Positions 1 to 11,652 of a stretch of DNA of 64,000 bases are shown in pieces. Within the stretch, counting starts at the first letter, position 1, and each line of letters opens with the position of its first letter. Position numbers and translations under genes: made by a program. The notes beneath the pieces were generated by a model that worked only from the letters and a program-made list of their open reading frames with translations, was not told where the DNA came from and did not search any database. The stretch covers positions 13,893,608-13,957,607 of the forward strand of contig NC_023750.2 of assembly GCF_000499845.2 (NCBI RefSeq), given 5' to 3'. The stretch comes from Phaseolus vulgaris. Taxonomy: Eukaryota > Streptophyta > Magnoliopsida > Fabales > Fabaceae.

Positions 1-1126
1 CTTAATTATTATATTTTAATATAAGTTAAGTAGTTAATAATAACTTAATTCATGTTTATTTAAATAAGATTTGGTCATAAGAATTAAAAATATTTATTTT
101 TTTGAAACACCAATAATTAAATAAATTATTAATAAATGTAAACATTATATATATACATATATTCTCTTATTAAAATTAAAAGTGACCTAGCAAAATGGAA
201 TCATAATAATTAAATTTAGATATCAGACTATTCTATACCAAAATTTAATTTCAGCTTCTTGATAATCTAAATATCTTGAAAATAGTCGATGATATAATTT
301 TTAGGGTAAATTTGTATAGAATAATTATTAATATATATATTTTTAGTATAATAATAAAAAATTATTATCTGAATTCTTTTTAGTATTTGTTATGTGTGTT
401 TAATGAAAGGAAAAATAATTATGATTTTTTACTTTAATCAATATATTATTAACAGTTTCTTCTAGAAAGAAATTGAATACATGTATTATGAGTATGCATA
501 AACAAATTTAACCACTACACCAATAGTGTAGAAAAAACATTAATATGCAAATTAACTTTAAAGGAAGTTTACACTTTCCTGTTTATTTTGGTAAATTTAA
601 TATTTTAATGGTTGTTTTTAAGTTAATTACATGTTAAAGTTTTCTTTCGATAAACACATATCATAATTACTAAATAGCAAATACATGTGATGCAAACCAA
701 TCTTGAATTCTTGTTTGTTTTAGAGTTTATAATGTTGATTTGATGGAGGCAATGCAGAAGAAGTTGTGTCAAGGTAGAAACCAGATTAGGAAGGTGATTT
801 TGGTGTATGAAAGTAGAGGTTTAGAAAATGTGAGGTCAACTTCTAAAGAGTCCTAAACTAGACATGCAAATTGGTGCTAACATAAAATAAAATTGAGTAA
901 GTGAGACAACATTTTGACATAAATTTCTTATGAATTGAATTTATAACAGGCTTAGCACACTTATTTATAGTGCTAAGGGCAACCATTGTTCAAATTTTAA
1001 CCCTAAAAATTCTACACTCTCATGATAACAAATGACCTCCTCTCATTAGAGCAAATTCTCTCAAATTAGAGGTTGATAAGTGACTTCTCTTCATTCGAGG
1101 AAAATCCTATTCGTTGAAAAAATGAC
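1..1126. other. AT-rich intergenic DNA, no gene recognised
   Basis: Very AT-rich sequence with no open frame that looks like a gene. Around 725-860 there is a slightly more GC-rich, purine-rich stretch that could be an old gene or transposon scrap. At 957-972 the minus strand has a TATA-like CACTATAAATAAG; with the low-complexity run beside it this could be an eroded LTR or promoter, but I cannot delimit it. Confidence 0.6.
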
Positions 1127-1131
1127 ATATG

Positions 1132-1734
1132 TGCTAATCAAGAGTGATCAAGTGCTTTGAAGAATTCAAATTGTACTTTGAAATACCAAATCCTATGTGC
1201 TTGATGCAAGGTTGTGTTGCTGTTGTGTTTTGGGAGGGATCTGGGTAGTTTTATTTGTAATCCACTCCTTTGTTAAATCTAAAGCTAATGTGTTTTAAAT
1301 CCCTTTTTAAATAAAGTATTTTTCAAACTAAGTGAAAAACAACCTGTTGTTAGTCGAATCAACCGATTGTTTTACTCTTAGGAGTTTTTAAAAAGGTTGA
1401 AAATTGTTTAAGTTTGGTTGACTTAACTGCCAAACCAAACAATCGGTTATTTCGTGGTTTCAACCGATGTAGCTCTTGGCTTAAGAGTGAATCAGTATAA
1501 ACTGTTGGTGTATATTTCTCTTACCCTTAAACTCATTTAAATTTTGTTTTTACTTTTACTGGTATAAACAACCGATTGTTTTTATGCTGCTTTGCTGTTT
1601 TATTGCTCTAGTTCTTGGCTAACCTGATTTCTGTTCTGGATTCATACAAAGAATTTTGTTAATCTTCAAAAAAATTTCAAAAACCTCTCTTAAACAATTC
1701 ACCCCCTTCTCGTTTAAGGTCATATATTCTAACA
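1132..1734 (+). repeat. CopA 5' LTR, internally deleted
   Basis: Begins TGCTAATCAAGAG and ends CTAACA. It aligns to the 3' LTR but is 603 bp against 1104 bp, because about 490 bp are missing at 1466-1468. The missing part corresponds to about 6266-6755 of the 3' LTR and includes the TATA-like TATAAATA at 6375-6382. The two break ends share GAT, so a microhomology-mediated deletion after insertion is likely. This LTR should no longer have a core promoter. Confidence 0.93.
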
Positions 1735-1757
1735 ATTGGCATCAAGAGCTTGGTACT
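1735..1757 (+). other. CopA primer binding site
   Basis: ATTGGCATCAAGAGCTTGGTAC directly follows the 5' LTR. It is a slightly diverged match to the 3' end of initiator tRNA-Met (TGGTATCAGAGC type), the usual primer of plant copia elements. Confidence 0.85.
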
Positions 1758-1797
1758 TTAAAAATATTCAAGTTTGATCCTAAAATTTCTTTTCACT

Positions 1798-3512
1798 ATG
1801 GCTGAAAAACTACCTTTTGGGGAGGGTGCCTCAATTAATAGGCCACCTCTCTGTTCTATGGTTTGAATTATCAATTTTGGAAAGTTAGAATGAAAATATT
1901 TGTTGAATCTCTTGATAAAGGAATTTGGGATGTAATTGAAAATGACCCTTTTATTCCTAAATTTGAAAAGGATGGATCTTTTATTAAAAAACCTTGGTCC
2001 CAATGGACTGATGCTGAAAAATAAAAAGGCCAAGTTTGATTACATTACCAAGAATATCATAACCTCTGCTTTGAATTCGGATGAATTTTTCAGGATCTCA
2101 CAATGTGCATCCGCTAAGGAAATGTGGGATACTCTTGAAGTCACCCATGAAGGAACAAATGATGTGAAGAGAGCTAGGAAACATACTTTAATACAAGAGT
2201 ATGAGATGTTTAGAATGCTCAAGGGAGAATCAATTGTTGAAGTGCAAAAGAGGTTCACTCACATCATCAACCATCTAATGAGCCTTGGGAAAACCTTTGA
2301 TAAAGAGGAACTAAACATCAAGATTCTCAAGTGTCTTGATAGATCTTGGCAACCTAAGGTAACGACAATCTCTGAATCAAAGGACTTAACATCCTTAACT
2401 ACGGTTTCCTTGTTTGGTAAGCTTAGAGAACATGAGTTGGAGATGAATAGACTCAATGTTCAAGAGAGTGAGGACAAGCATGTAAGGAACATTGCCTGAA
2501 AGCTGCCAAGCACAAGAAGAAGCAAGATTCAAGTGAGAAAGAAAATCTAAGCTTGTTGTCCAAAAAGTTCAGCAAATTCTTGAAGAGAAATCGCAACAAA
2601 GAATCAAACAAAGAAAGGTATGGAAACAAGAAAACTAGTGATTTCAATTCTAACAATTATACTTGCTTTGGTTGTGGAGAACAAGAGCATATAAAAGCTG
2701 ATTGCCCAAATAAAGAAGGCAATGAAAAGAAGACAAGTAATAAGGAAAAGAGAGGGAAATAAAAAAGAGCATATATTGCTTGGGATGAAAACGAAGTCTC
2801 CTCATCAAGTGAAGATGAAAAAGCCAATCTTTGTTTAAGGGTAGAAGGAGAAGATGATTCAAGCAGCTCAAGCAGTGTAAGTTCTTGTGCTTCCTTAAGT
2901 GCTGGAAATTATAGCCAACTTCTTCAAGCTTTTAAAGAAACTCATGAAGAAGCTAATCGATTGGCTCTCTCAAACAACCAATTGAAAGGGTTAAATAACT
3001 AGCTTGAAAATAGAGTCAAGACACTTGAAGAAGAATTGGAAAAGTAAAAAAATGATTTTGAAAATCTTGAAATGCATTGCAAAAACTCTTCTCATTTGTG
3101 TAACTTTAAAGTTTGTGAAAATTGTAAAACTCTTGAAAGTAAAGTCCACTATCTTGTAAAAAATGTGGATAAACTTTCAAAGGGTAAATCCAACTTTGAA
3201 ACTATCTTAGCATCCCAAAAATGTGTTTTTGGAAAATCTGGTTTGGGATTTTATCCTCAAAACAAGAAAAATGGGATTTCAAAGCCTTTTTCAAAAGTGC
3301 CAGAAAAACAACCGATTGAAAGATCGAAACAACCGGTTGTTACATGCTTTTATTACATGAAAAGAGGCCACTCAGTTACATTCTGTAAAATTAGGAAATA
3401 TTTTGTTCCTAAAGGTATTTTACAATGGATTCCCAAAGGTTGTGAGGTTTCAAATGATAAAGATAAATCAGAAGAATCCACATTTGTAAGGGCACCAAAT
3501 CTTGTTGCTTGA
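1798..3512 (+). pseudogene. CopA gag (copia UBN2-type), broken
   Basis: A SIRE-like copia gag, which packages element RNA. The start is ATG 1798. A frameshift soon after the N-terminus separates it from the UBN2-like core at 1936-2499, which holds WDTLEVTHEGTNDVKRARKH and the EYEMFRMLKGES block. A stop at 2497 interrupts the following basic region. A CCHC zinc knuckle, CFGCGEQEHIKADC, lies near 2661-2702. After another break the C-terminal part (3072-3512) has a second knuckle-like motif, CFYYMKRGHSVTFC, in which the second Cys is Tyr; CopB keeps CFYC. Both copies stop after NLVA at the same place, so gag ends here in the family and does not run into pol. Confidence 0.88.
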
Positions 3513-4302
3513 ATTCATTATGATGTAGGGATACTAGAGAAACATGAAGTCCTGAGTTATCTGATCAAGTCCTTGGAAGAAAAGGAGTATAACTGGAACT
3601 GAATTAAGGGTATGTACCAGTCCAAGATATCTTGAAAGGCAAAGTAAGCATTCTTGATCACAAACAATGACTCATTGAAGGAACTTCATAACAAAAGGAT
3701 AAGACCTTCCCTATCTCTACTTTTCAATTATAAATTCATATCAATTTCTTCATCTACATAAGAAAAAATGCATCTGTTTTAAACACTTCACAGTTTCTGC
3801 TAAAAATACAAACTCTGTTATTGTTGCAGAAAAACAAGCGATTGTTTCCTCGAAACAACCGATTGTTTCTTCTCTGACAGCACTATGAAGAATTGATTTA
3901 ATTTATCTATAAATTCTATCTTTTACAGATTTCAATCTTAAAGGGATTTTGAGTCAATAAAACACTGTCTTTAAAGTCTGATCTGGCTCTGAAGGAAGTT
4001 ACATCTTGTCATTAAAAGGAATATATTCCATATCTTGGAAATTCAAGTGCCTTTATGACTAGTCAAAGTCACATATGATGACCATGTGTTTTTCTGCTCT
4101 GGACTGACGTTTTCTGTGCAAGGCTTGGACCAGTTTTTACCTTGAAGACTGAAACCCACTACCACCAAAAGATCAAAGAGGGATTTTGTTTTGCTATAAA
4201 AATATGTTGCAGTTGTTTTCCTTCACAAAAACAACCCATTGGCTAATCTCTTGCTACATCTCTTTTCTCCTTGTGTGTGTGCCTTTTTCTCATTTTGTTT
4301 TC
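3513..4302 (+). other. CopA gag-ORF2 spacer
   Basis: About 790 bp with no coding frame. It carries a two-copy 21-bp-spaced motif (AAACAAGCGATTGTTT at 3832-3847 and AAACAACCGATTGTTT at 3853-3868). Autonomous SIRE elements would have pol at this point. A region this long between gag and ORF2 suggests that ORF2 was expressed from a spliced or internally initiated RNA; this is inference. Confidence 0.7.
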
Positions 4303-5513
4303 ATGGATTCCACTCCTCCTACATCAAAGAGAATTAAAACCAGGGCTGTGAGATCAGGAGGACGTCTTGAGGGCTAGTTTTCAGGAGATGATGAATTGAT
4401 TGAGAAGTATCGCTTTGAAACAAGTAGAAAAGTGATAAACAACCCCAAAGTTGTCTCGTTTAGTTGGTTGAAGAGTCAAAAGCTAGATGAAGTGAGAAGC
4501 CTTCTCAAAGAACAACTGCTAAGAAGGTTCTTGGAGATGAAGGGGAACATATATTCGGATCTAATTCTGGTTTTCTACACAAATTTGAAGTTTGAAGGTA
4601 ATAATCTTGTTTCTCATGTTAAGGGTGTAGATATGGAGATTACCCATGATGTATGGGCTATTGTAACTGGTTTGAAATATCTGGGCTGAGAATCAATAAA
4701 GGAAACATTGGTGTGGTGGAAAACTTCAACAAAGTTCAGTACTATAGAAGCTGTTTGAAGAATCCTCAAACTCAAATAAGGACTTGTTTTGTTGGAGGTT
4801 TGAAGTTAAATGAAAGGTTGTTAACTCTCATTGTTACATGGATTCTAACACCTAGAGGGAGCAACCATTCTGTTTTAACTAAAGAAGATCTTGTCTATAT
4901 CTATTGCATCATGAACAAAGTCAAGATCATTTGGATTCATATAATCAAGGAGCACATGCAAAAATCTATGAGGTTAAGTGATTACCATTATCCTTATGCT
5001 GTCTTGATTTCTAAGTTCTTACTCTATTTTGAAGTGAATCTTGAGGATGAAACATCTGAGTTGGTGAAATCAACACTTGAAGTAAACAATGGTTCACTAA
5101 GCAAGATGGGTTTTACCAAGATCAAAAGGAAGATGGGTAAGAAAGGATGGTGAACATGGTGGTTCCTCAAGTAGCCTTCATGCTGAACATGGTGAAGAAC
5201 ATCACGAGGATGCTGAAGGTGCTGATATGGAGCTTCCAGGTGCAGAACAACCTACAATTGATTTTGGTGTTGGGACAAGTGTTGGACATCAAGGAGATGG
5301 GACTCCTTCAATGACTTCCTTTGAGAGCTACATGGTGAATAGGCTAGATGGCTTTGCGGAAAATCAAAGGAACCTTCATGATCTTTGTGTTTCAAACTTT
5401 TAAAACTTTGATAATAGATTCCAAAGATGGATACAAGGTTTCAAACGCTTGATGAACAAATTGAAGCTGTTCAGAATCAAATTTTTGAGTTGCAGTATGG
5501 AAAAGAAGACTGA
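4303..5513 (+). pseudogene. CopA ORF2, resembles plant 'putative transposon protein' domain
   Basis: The start is ATG 4303 (MDSTPPTSKRIKTRAVRSGG), a basic, NLS-like N-terminus. The conserved core includes SWLKSQKL, RRFLEMKGNIYSDLI, FYTNLKFEGNNLVSHVKGVD, WILTPRGSNHS and HIIKEHMQKSMRLSDYHYPY, followed by an acidic linker and a C-terminal heptad-like segment (about 5320-5510) that looks like a coiled coil. I think the core matches the plant-specific 'putative plant transposon protein' family (Pfam Transposase_32), from memory and unconfirmed. Damage: TAG at 4374 (TGG in CopB), a frameshift near 4686 and another near 5150. The protein sits where env-like ORFs occur in SIRE elements, but I see no signal peptide or membrane segment. 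Function unknown. Confidence 0.75.
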
Positions 5514-5917
5514 AGAAAAACAACTGGTTGATCTGTCGAAACAACCAATTGTTAAGCTAGTCTGTCAAGGCTTTATTGTTTTCTTTCTTTGTATTTCCTT
5601 ATTCTGAACTATTATGTTTTATCTCTTTCTAAAGTCTATTTGTGAAGACAAATAGGGGGAGAATATTTGGTTTTGTGTTGCCAAACTCTGATCTGTTTGA
5701 TTCGTTTGAATGTTGTTTAATTTCTACTGCTACTGCTGATGTTTTTAACTTGGTTTTTGGCTGGTTTTTCTGTTCTAAGGTTTATGCAGAAAACCAGTTA
5801 ATGCGCTATTCTAACCTACTGTTAAAGATACTCTGGTTTGCATAAGTTTTGCTTTGCAAGTGCTGCTTCAGATTCAAACAAAGACCAACACAAGTAACCA
5901 GGGATTTGTCTTCATCA

Positions 5918-5930
5918 AATAGGGGGAGAT
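5918..5930 (+). other. CopA polypurine tract
   Basis: AAATAGGGGGAGAT abuts the 3' LTR. The same tract precedes the CopB 3' LTR (36045-36058). It primes plus-strand DNA synthesis. Confidence 0.88.
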
Positions 5931-7034
5931 TGTTGATTAAGAGTGATCAAGTGCTTTGAAGAATTCAAATTGTGCTTTGAAGTATCCAAATCCTATGTGT
6001 TTGATGCAAGACTGTGTTGCTGCTGTGTTTTGGGAGGGATCTGGGTAGTTTTATTTGTAATCCACTCCTTTGTTGAATCTAAACTAATGTGTTTTAATTC
6101 CTTTTTGAAATAAAGTATTTTTTAAACTAAGTGAAAAACAACATGTTTTGTCGAATCAACCGGTTGTTTTACTCTTAGGAGTTTTTGAAAAGGTTTAAAA
6201 TTATTTGAGTTTGGTTGACTTAACTGCCAAACCAAACAATAGGTTGTTTCATGGTTTCAACCGATTGTTTCTTTGAAAATCCTAAAAATTTCTATTTTGG
6301 TGGTTGAATGTGCTTTAAATGATTTCCAACTGAATACACTCCTTCATTAGATGCTTTGACCAATCTTTGGAAAATATAAATAGTTTGTTTATGTTTTCAA
6401 ACAAGAAAGAGAGACAAATTTGAGTTTTTCAGTTGTGTAAGTGTTGATTCAAGATTTGAACATTCACATCAAAGCTTTGGGTTTTCTAAGAGAGTGAAAT
6501 AGGATTGCATTTGTATTGATTTCAGATTGTTTTGTAAACAAGGGTAATCTCTTCTCAACCTTCTGTATTTCTGGTGTTGTGTTGTCAAGGAGTGTTGTGT
6601 GCTCTTGAGGTGGTCAAGATCAATACTCTTGGTGTGTGACTTGCCAAAGAGAGTGTGTTTCTTGAAGGGTTCAAGGTCACTACTTTGGTTGATTGTGTGT
6701 TGTAATCTGGTTTGATTACTTAGTGGATTACCCAGTGGTTTTCTGGGGTCTGGATGTAGCTCTTGGTTTAAGAGTGAACCAGTATAAACTGTTGGTGTAT
6801 CTTTCTCTTACCCTTAAACTCATTTAAATTTTGTTTTTACTTTTACTAGTATAAATAACTGATTGTTTCGCAGAAACAACTGATTGTTTTTCTGTTGTTT
6901 TATTGCTCTAGTTCTTGGCTAACTTGATTTCTGTTCTGGATTCATACAAAGAATTTTGTTAATCTTCAAAAAGTTTTCAAAATCCTCTCTTAAACAATTC
7001 ACCCCCCTCTCGTTTAAAGCCATATATTTTAACA
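5931..7034 (+). repeat. CopA 3' LTR, full length
   Basis: 1104 bp, TGTTGATTAAGAG to TTTAACA. TATA-like TATAAATA at 6375-6382. It carries several copies of the AAACAACCGATTGTTT-type motif, including a diverged 21-bp-spaced pair near 6859-6895. Same family as the LTRs at 11653, 15636 and 36059. Confidence 0.93.
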
Positions 7035-7039
7035 ATATG

Positions 7040-10000
7040 GACCTTCATGTCTTCCTTGTCTATAATTAGATTGACTCATCATGCTTTCCATGCTAGGCTT
7101 GGTCGTCCCATGCTTCCACCTAGCCACTCCATATATTTTCTTTTTACTCTAGACACTTATTTGGGAACCCTAGACGACCTAGGGTTGAATTGAGTCCCAA
7201 GAGACCCAATTCTAACCTTAACTACAATCATCTTTCCTATTTACACCCTAATTTGCTAGGCCTAACATATGATCCATAAAAATTAGTCAAAAAAAGTCCA
7301 AATAAAACCTACACTACTTTATATAACTTTTACCTAAAAAGAAGAAAAAAAAACTTTTTAATTATAAGAGTTCATCTATGCTCTGTATTCTTCTACATTC
7401 TTAACCAATGATTTTGATGTTGGATGATTTCCAGCAATATGTTAGTTGCCTCAAATATAATTAATAAAACTAAAAAAAAATTGTATTAAGATTTTGTTAA
7501 ATTGTTACTATTATCTTAACATTTTTTATAAAATAATTTAATTTAATTTTAAATATTTCATCAATTTAAGTATTTTTAATTTTCTATAATTTATAGAGCA
7601 ACTAGTTTCTTCACTATTTAAGAAAAAAATTATGATTTGGGAAAAATTGAAAAAAGAAGACACAAAATAATTCGTGAGTTGAAAGAGAAAAATAATATAT
7701 GACTAAATGTTAAATATATAATTGAAGATGGAAAAATAAAAATAATGATTAATTAAACAAATCAAAAATATTTTGAACAATCAATAAAATAAAATATTTT
7801 AAAAATAATTTAATTAAAACATCCAAATTTAATACAAATAAAAATTATTAAACTTGTAAAAATAAAAATCACCATGCTATAAATTTATTTGACCTTGAAA
7901 GCAAGTGCTCCCACGCTCTCCAAACGCGAGTTATGTGACAGCTAGGAGAGCTATTTTCCTTTTTATATAATATTTTTGTTTTTACGGAGACCAACGAGAC
8001 ACAGAAAAAGGTAAACTGGGATAACTGGTTTTCCATAATTTTCAGTTTCCAGTTTTACCCTTATCTTCTGTTGCGTTTCCTCGAAAACTAGGGAAGTTAT
8101 GGTAATTGCATGCATATGCAACGTTGGCTTGTTTTTCGAAACTGAATCTGACGACACGCATAATGAAAGCTTTTTAGAGCTTCGAAAATATCGAGGTGGA
8201 TTTGAACGGACCAGATCTTCTGTTGCAACGCTAAAACGTATGGCTCAGATGCCTCGCACCAATTATATGCAATTTATTATTAATTATTGAAACGGTGTGA
8301 TTTTAGTTTTAAAGTTGTAATTATGTTAATAATATTTTTCCATTTTTATAATTATATCTTTATCACGTATTTAATAAATTTATTGAATGAAGATCCTATT
8401 ATTTAATACAAAGATAAGAAAAAAAATTGGTTTTGAAAACTCATTATTTTACCACCACCAAGCTTTTATTTAATCCCTCTTTCACTTCTAGGCACAAAAA
8501 CTTTGCTCTTCATGAAGTTCAAAAGGCTCTTACTAACTACCTCCATAGCACCTGAACCTACTCTTTACCTATGTTACAGCACTTTGCCCTTCTACTTCTA
8601 GTCATTTTTAAAAGCAAAGCATAGGGTATGACCTAGTTCTAGGTTCTTGTCTAATACCATAACCCTTTTCCTTTTAGGAGATGAGACGCTTTTGGATTTT
8701 GGGTTCTCATGGAGAACTAGGGTTTTTTTGTACATGGAGAGGAGTTATATATCTTTACACCAATAGGTTAATTGAAGGATCAATCAATGTCATTGTTTAT
8801 TAGATTATCATATATGTATGTTTCTTTGCAACCATTTTTTTAAAAAAAAAAGGTTATTTATAAATTAGAATTAACTTATGTATAAATTAAATATGAATTA
8901 ACTTTTTAAAGAAAATTATCTATAGTAGCTAAGATATATGAATATGAATTAAGAAGAATTCAGCTTTGAAGGGCATTGGTTAAAAAAATTAATGCATTAA
9001 ATTTGTTAATGGCTTGAGGTTTGGAATGATTTTAACCATAAATGTTTTAGAATCATTTGTATGAGACACTAGTAATAGTGAGGGGTGGATCCACTTTTTT
9101 AGGGTGTGTTGGGGGTAACTCCCCCCACAAGCTTTTCAACTTTTCTTTTTATCATTTTGGTCCTTCCTTGTGATACCATTTTTCATATTAATTGAGAAGC
9201 AACTAATTATAGCTTTCACGTTTTCAAGTAAAGTTTATGTGATTTTTATTTTTATTTTATAAGAAAGATTGATCACCCTTCTATGTTCCGACCTTGATTC
9301 TACAGGCTTTATATAATGATAACAATTTACGTTTTGTTTTCTTTAATTTGACACATTTATTTTCCTTCAAATGGTAAAAGTGAAAGAAAAGTTTTCTATA
9401 GTTAAACCCACATGAATTCTCTTATTTTAGTAATATGTTTAAGTAATTTTGAAGGTGCAAATGTGAGTAATTGTTAAAGGCCAACGTCATCATTCCTTAA
9501 TTGACGATGGTTCGTGATGGTTCCTTCATACATACTTCCCTATATGATGAGTCAATTTCTTATTCTTGTCTGGCTTTTTTTAATGAAGAAGTGTTATAGT
9601 AATAATTATAGGTAGATGTAAATATAGAATGATAATAATTATGTGACGCAATGTATTATTATTATTAATATTGTTTATTGTTATGAGCAAATATATATTA
9701 ATGATTGGTTGATTTTGGTGAGATTTCAACGAGGCATTATCATAACAAAAGCTGTGTTTTCTTCTTCTCTTCCTCCACTAATCATTTACCAAACATTACT
9801 TTAATCAAATTTGACTTCTTTGTACAATGTTTTGCATAGTCTATTTGATGGAGAGGTGAGGGCTACACCAAGGAAAATTCATGGATTCATACATCAATGT
9901 CTCTTTCATTTTCTACCTTTCTTCTAAACCATCCTCTCTAGCTTCCTTTCTTTGTATCATACCTGAAACAAAATATCTATATTAACTAAATTATCCCTTT

Positions 10001-11141
10001 TCATTAACAAATATCATTACTAAAAATCATTAAATAAAAACTAACTTTTAGAGACAACAAATAACTAAATTATATATTATTTTAGAGACTAAAAAAGTTA
10101 TTGGTATCTATATTAATTTATATTATTGATAAATAATTTTTAAATTGTTATCTAATTAAATATTAATATTTTAGTAACCAATTATTTAGATTCTAAAGTT
10201 GGTAGCTAAAATCTTGGCAGTTAATTATTATATACCAATTTAGAAACTATTTATTAATAATATAAACTAATATAGATACCAATAAGTTTTTTAATCTCTA
10301 AAATAATATTTACTTTAGTCAATATAATAACTAATTATTTTTAGTCTTTAAAATTGATTTTTATTTAATGATTTTGTTATTATGTATAATTTTTAGGGTT
10401 GGAAATATAAACTGTTTCACTTTTGCTTGAGTAGGAACAAACTTATTCACATGAGATTCGTGGATTAACTCATATGAATTAAAAAAGTTAAAGGTTTTTT
10501 TTTTAATTTTTTAATTCCAAATTGTGTATCTTATAAAAATATATTATGAAGAAAAATTAAAATGGACTACAAATAAAATCTAGATTTATAGTTATAAATA
10601 TATAATATTAATAAAATAATAAATAAAAATATTGAATTATATTCAACACATAAAATGTTAAAAAAATAAAATAAATTGTGGGATGAGATGAGTCAGTTTG
10701 CATTTTAATCCATATAAATTAGAGACTATGCAAGAGGATATTATATGGACTCATGGACTTAGATATTTAACCTACCTCACAAGTGGAAAGTAGTAAGATT
10801 TGATCCACTTTTCATTACCATCCCTATACATTTTTAGTGACAATATACAAGTTTATATGTTACTCATACTAAAATGGCTATCAACAGTTTTCTTTTCGTT
10901 GTTAATCACAAATTATGTTAAAATCATAATATAAATATATGTTGTGACCTTCAGTGTGGCTTTGAAACATGTTATGCATCTTGGATTTAAGATGCTTGAG
11001 TAGTAGGTTAAGGTAAGCGTTGTGAATTAACTTTGTTTTTTTTTTTTTTTCTTAGTTGATTCCTTTTCCCAGTGTAACACCATCGAAGCTGTTGCAATCC
11101 ACAAAGACAATAAAGACAAGAGGAGAAAGGGAGAGTAGAAG
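7040..11141. other. AT-rich intergenic DNA
   Basis: About 4.1 kb of mostly AT-rich DNA. The less AT-rich patch at about 7900-8290 has two overlapping 60-codon frames on opposite strands with no recognisable motif; I treat them as chance. About 7140-7260 contains ACCCTAG/CCTAGGGTT runs that may belong to an old transposon. One inverted-repeat element is listed separately. Confidence 0.55.
10020..10380. mobile_element. Inverted-repeat MITE-like element
   Basis: The left arm, starting AAAATCATTAAATAAAAA near 10023, is repeated in inverse orientation near 10355-10375. The complementarity continues inward with mismatches through TTTTAGAGACTAAAAAA and the GGTATCTATATTAAT blocks, so most of the element could fold into one long hairpin centred near 10200. 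No coding. Exact ends and TSD are unclear, so superfamily is unassigned. Confidence 0.6.
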
Positions 11142-11150
11142 AAGAAAATC

Positions 11151-11557
11151 GGAAAAATTACAACAATGATGCAATTTGGCACCTAATAATGTAAATGGAC
11201 AATTTGCGAAAACAATTACAGAAATGGAGAAGTCGTCACCTACATTGACAATTTTTTATTTTGAAAATCAGTAAAGACGTATTCATAAATGACGACTATG
11301 AATAAAAATAATTTGTCAATTCTTTTTATAATTAATATCGCTAGGATATAACGACTTTAGTTTATAAAAATACATTAAAGTAAAGAAAAAAAATTAACTA
11401 AAGTCACCATAGGAAATGACGACTTCAATTTACAAAAAAATATACTGAATTCGTCATTATTATTGCAGGACGATTTTTCCATTTTTGTAATTTTTTCACA
11501 GATTATCCATTCACGTTATTTCGATGCCAAATTACTCCATTGTTGTATTTTTTTCCC
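11151..11557. mobile_element. Mutator-type MITE with 9-bp TSD
   Basis: A 407-bp element with terminal inverted repeats of about 77 bp. The left end GGAAAAATTACAACAATG pairs with the right end read in reverse complement (GGGAAAAAAATACAACAATG), and both arms continue through AATTTGGCA to GAAATGG/AAAATGG. It is flanked by AAGAAAATC (11142-11150) and AATAAAATC (11558-11566), a 9-bp duplication with one mismatch. Long TIRs and a 9-bp TSD are the Mutator/MULE signature. No coding capacity. Confidence 0.78.
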
Positions 11558-11652
11558 AATAAAATCAAAAGAAAAGAGTTAGAAAAAAATCTAATTTTTT
11601 GATTTTAAAATAGATTTAATACTCCAAAACATGTTTCCTATGTGGAAAATAC

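Larger units (their letters stand above)
1132..7034 (+). mobile_element. CopA: pol-less SIRE-like Ty1/copia retrotransposon, complete with TSD
   Basis: A 5.9-kb LTR retrotransposon flanked by a perfect 5-bp target duplication ATATG (1127-1131 and 7035-7039). Order: 5' LTR (1132-1734), a PBS of the initiator tRNA-Met type, a gag region, about 800 bp without coding, a second ORF (ORF2), a polypurine tract and 3' LTR (5931-7034). There is no integrase, reverse transcriptase or RNase H, and no room for them, so it depended on a partner in trans. CopB (15636-37150) has the same layout, so the missing pol is a family trait and not a private deletion. Both coding regions carry stops and frameshifts. 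Confidence 0.93.

Noticed and set aside
4303..5513. ORF2 as an envelope-like protein, from its position before the 3' LTR.
   Set aside because: No signal peptide, no hydrophobic membrane segment; the N-terminus is basic and the C-terminus looks like a coiled coil.
7963..8290. Two overlapping ~64-codon frames on opposite strands in a less AT-rich patch.
   Set aside because: No motif, no codon pattern and no splice context that I can recognise; overlap on both strands suggests chance.
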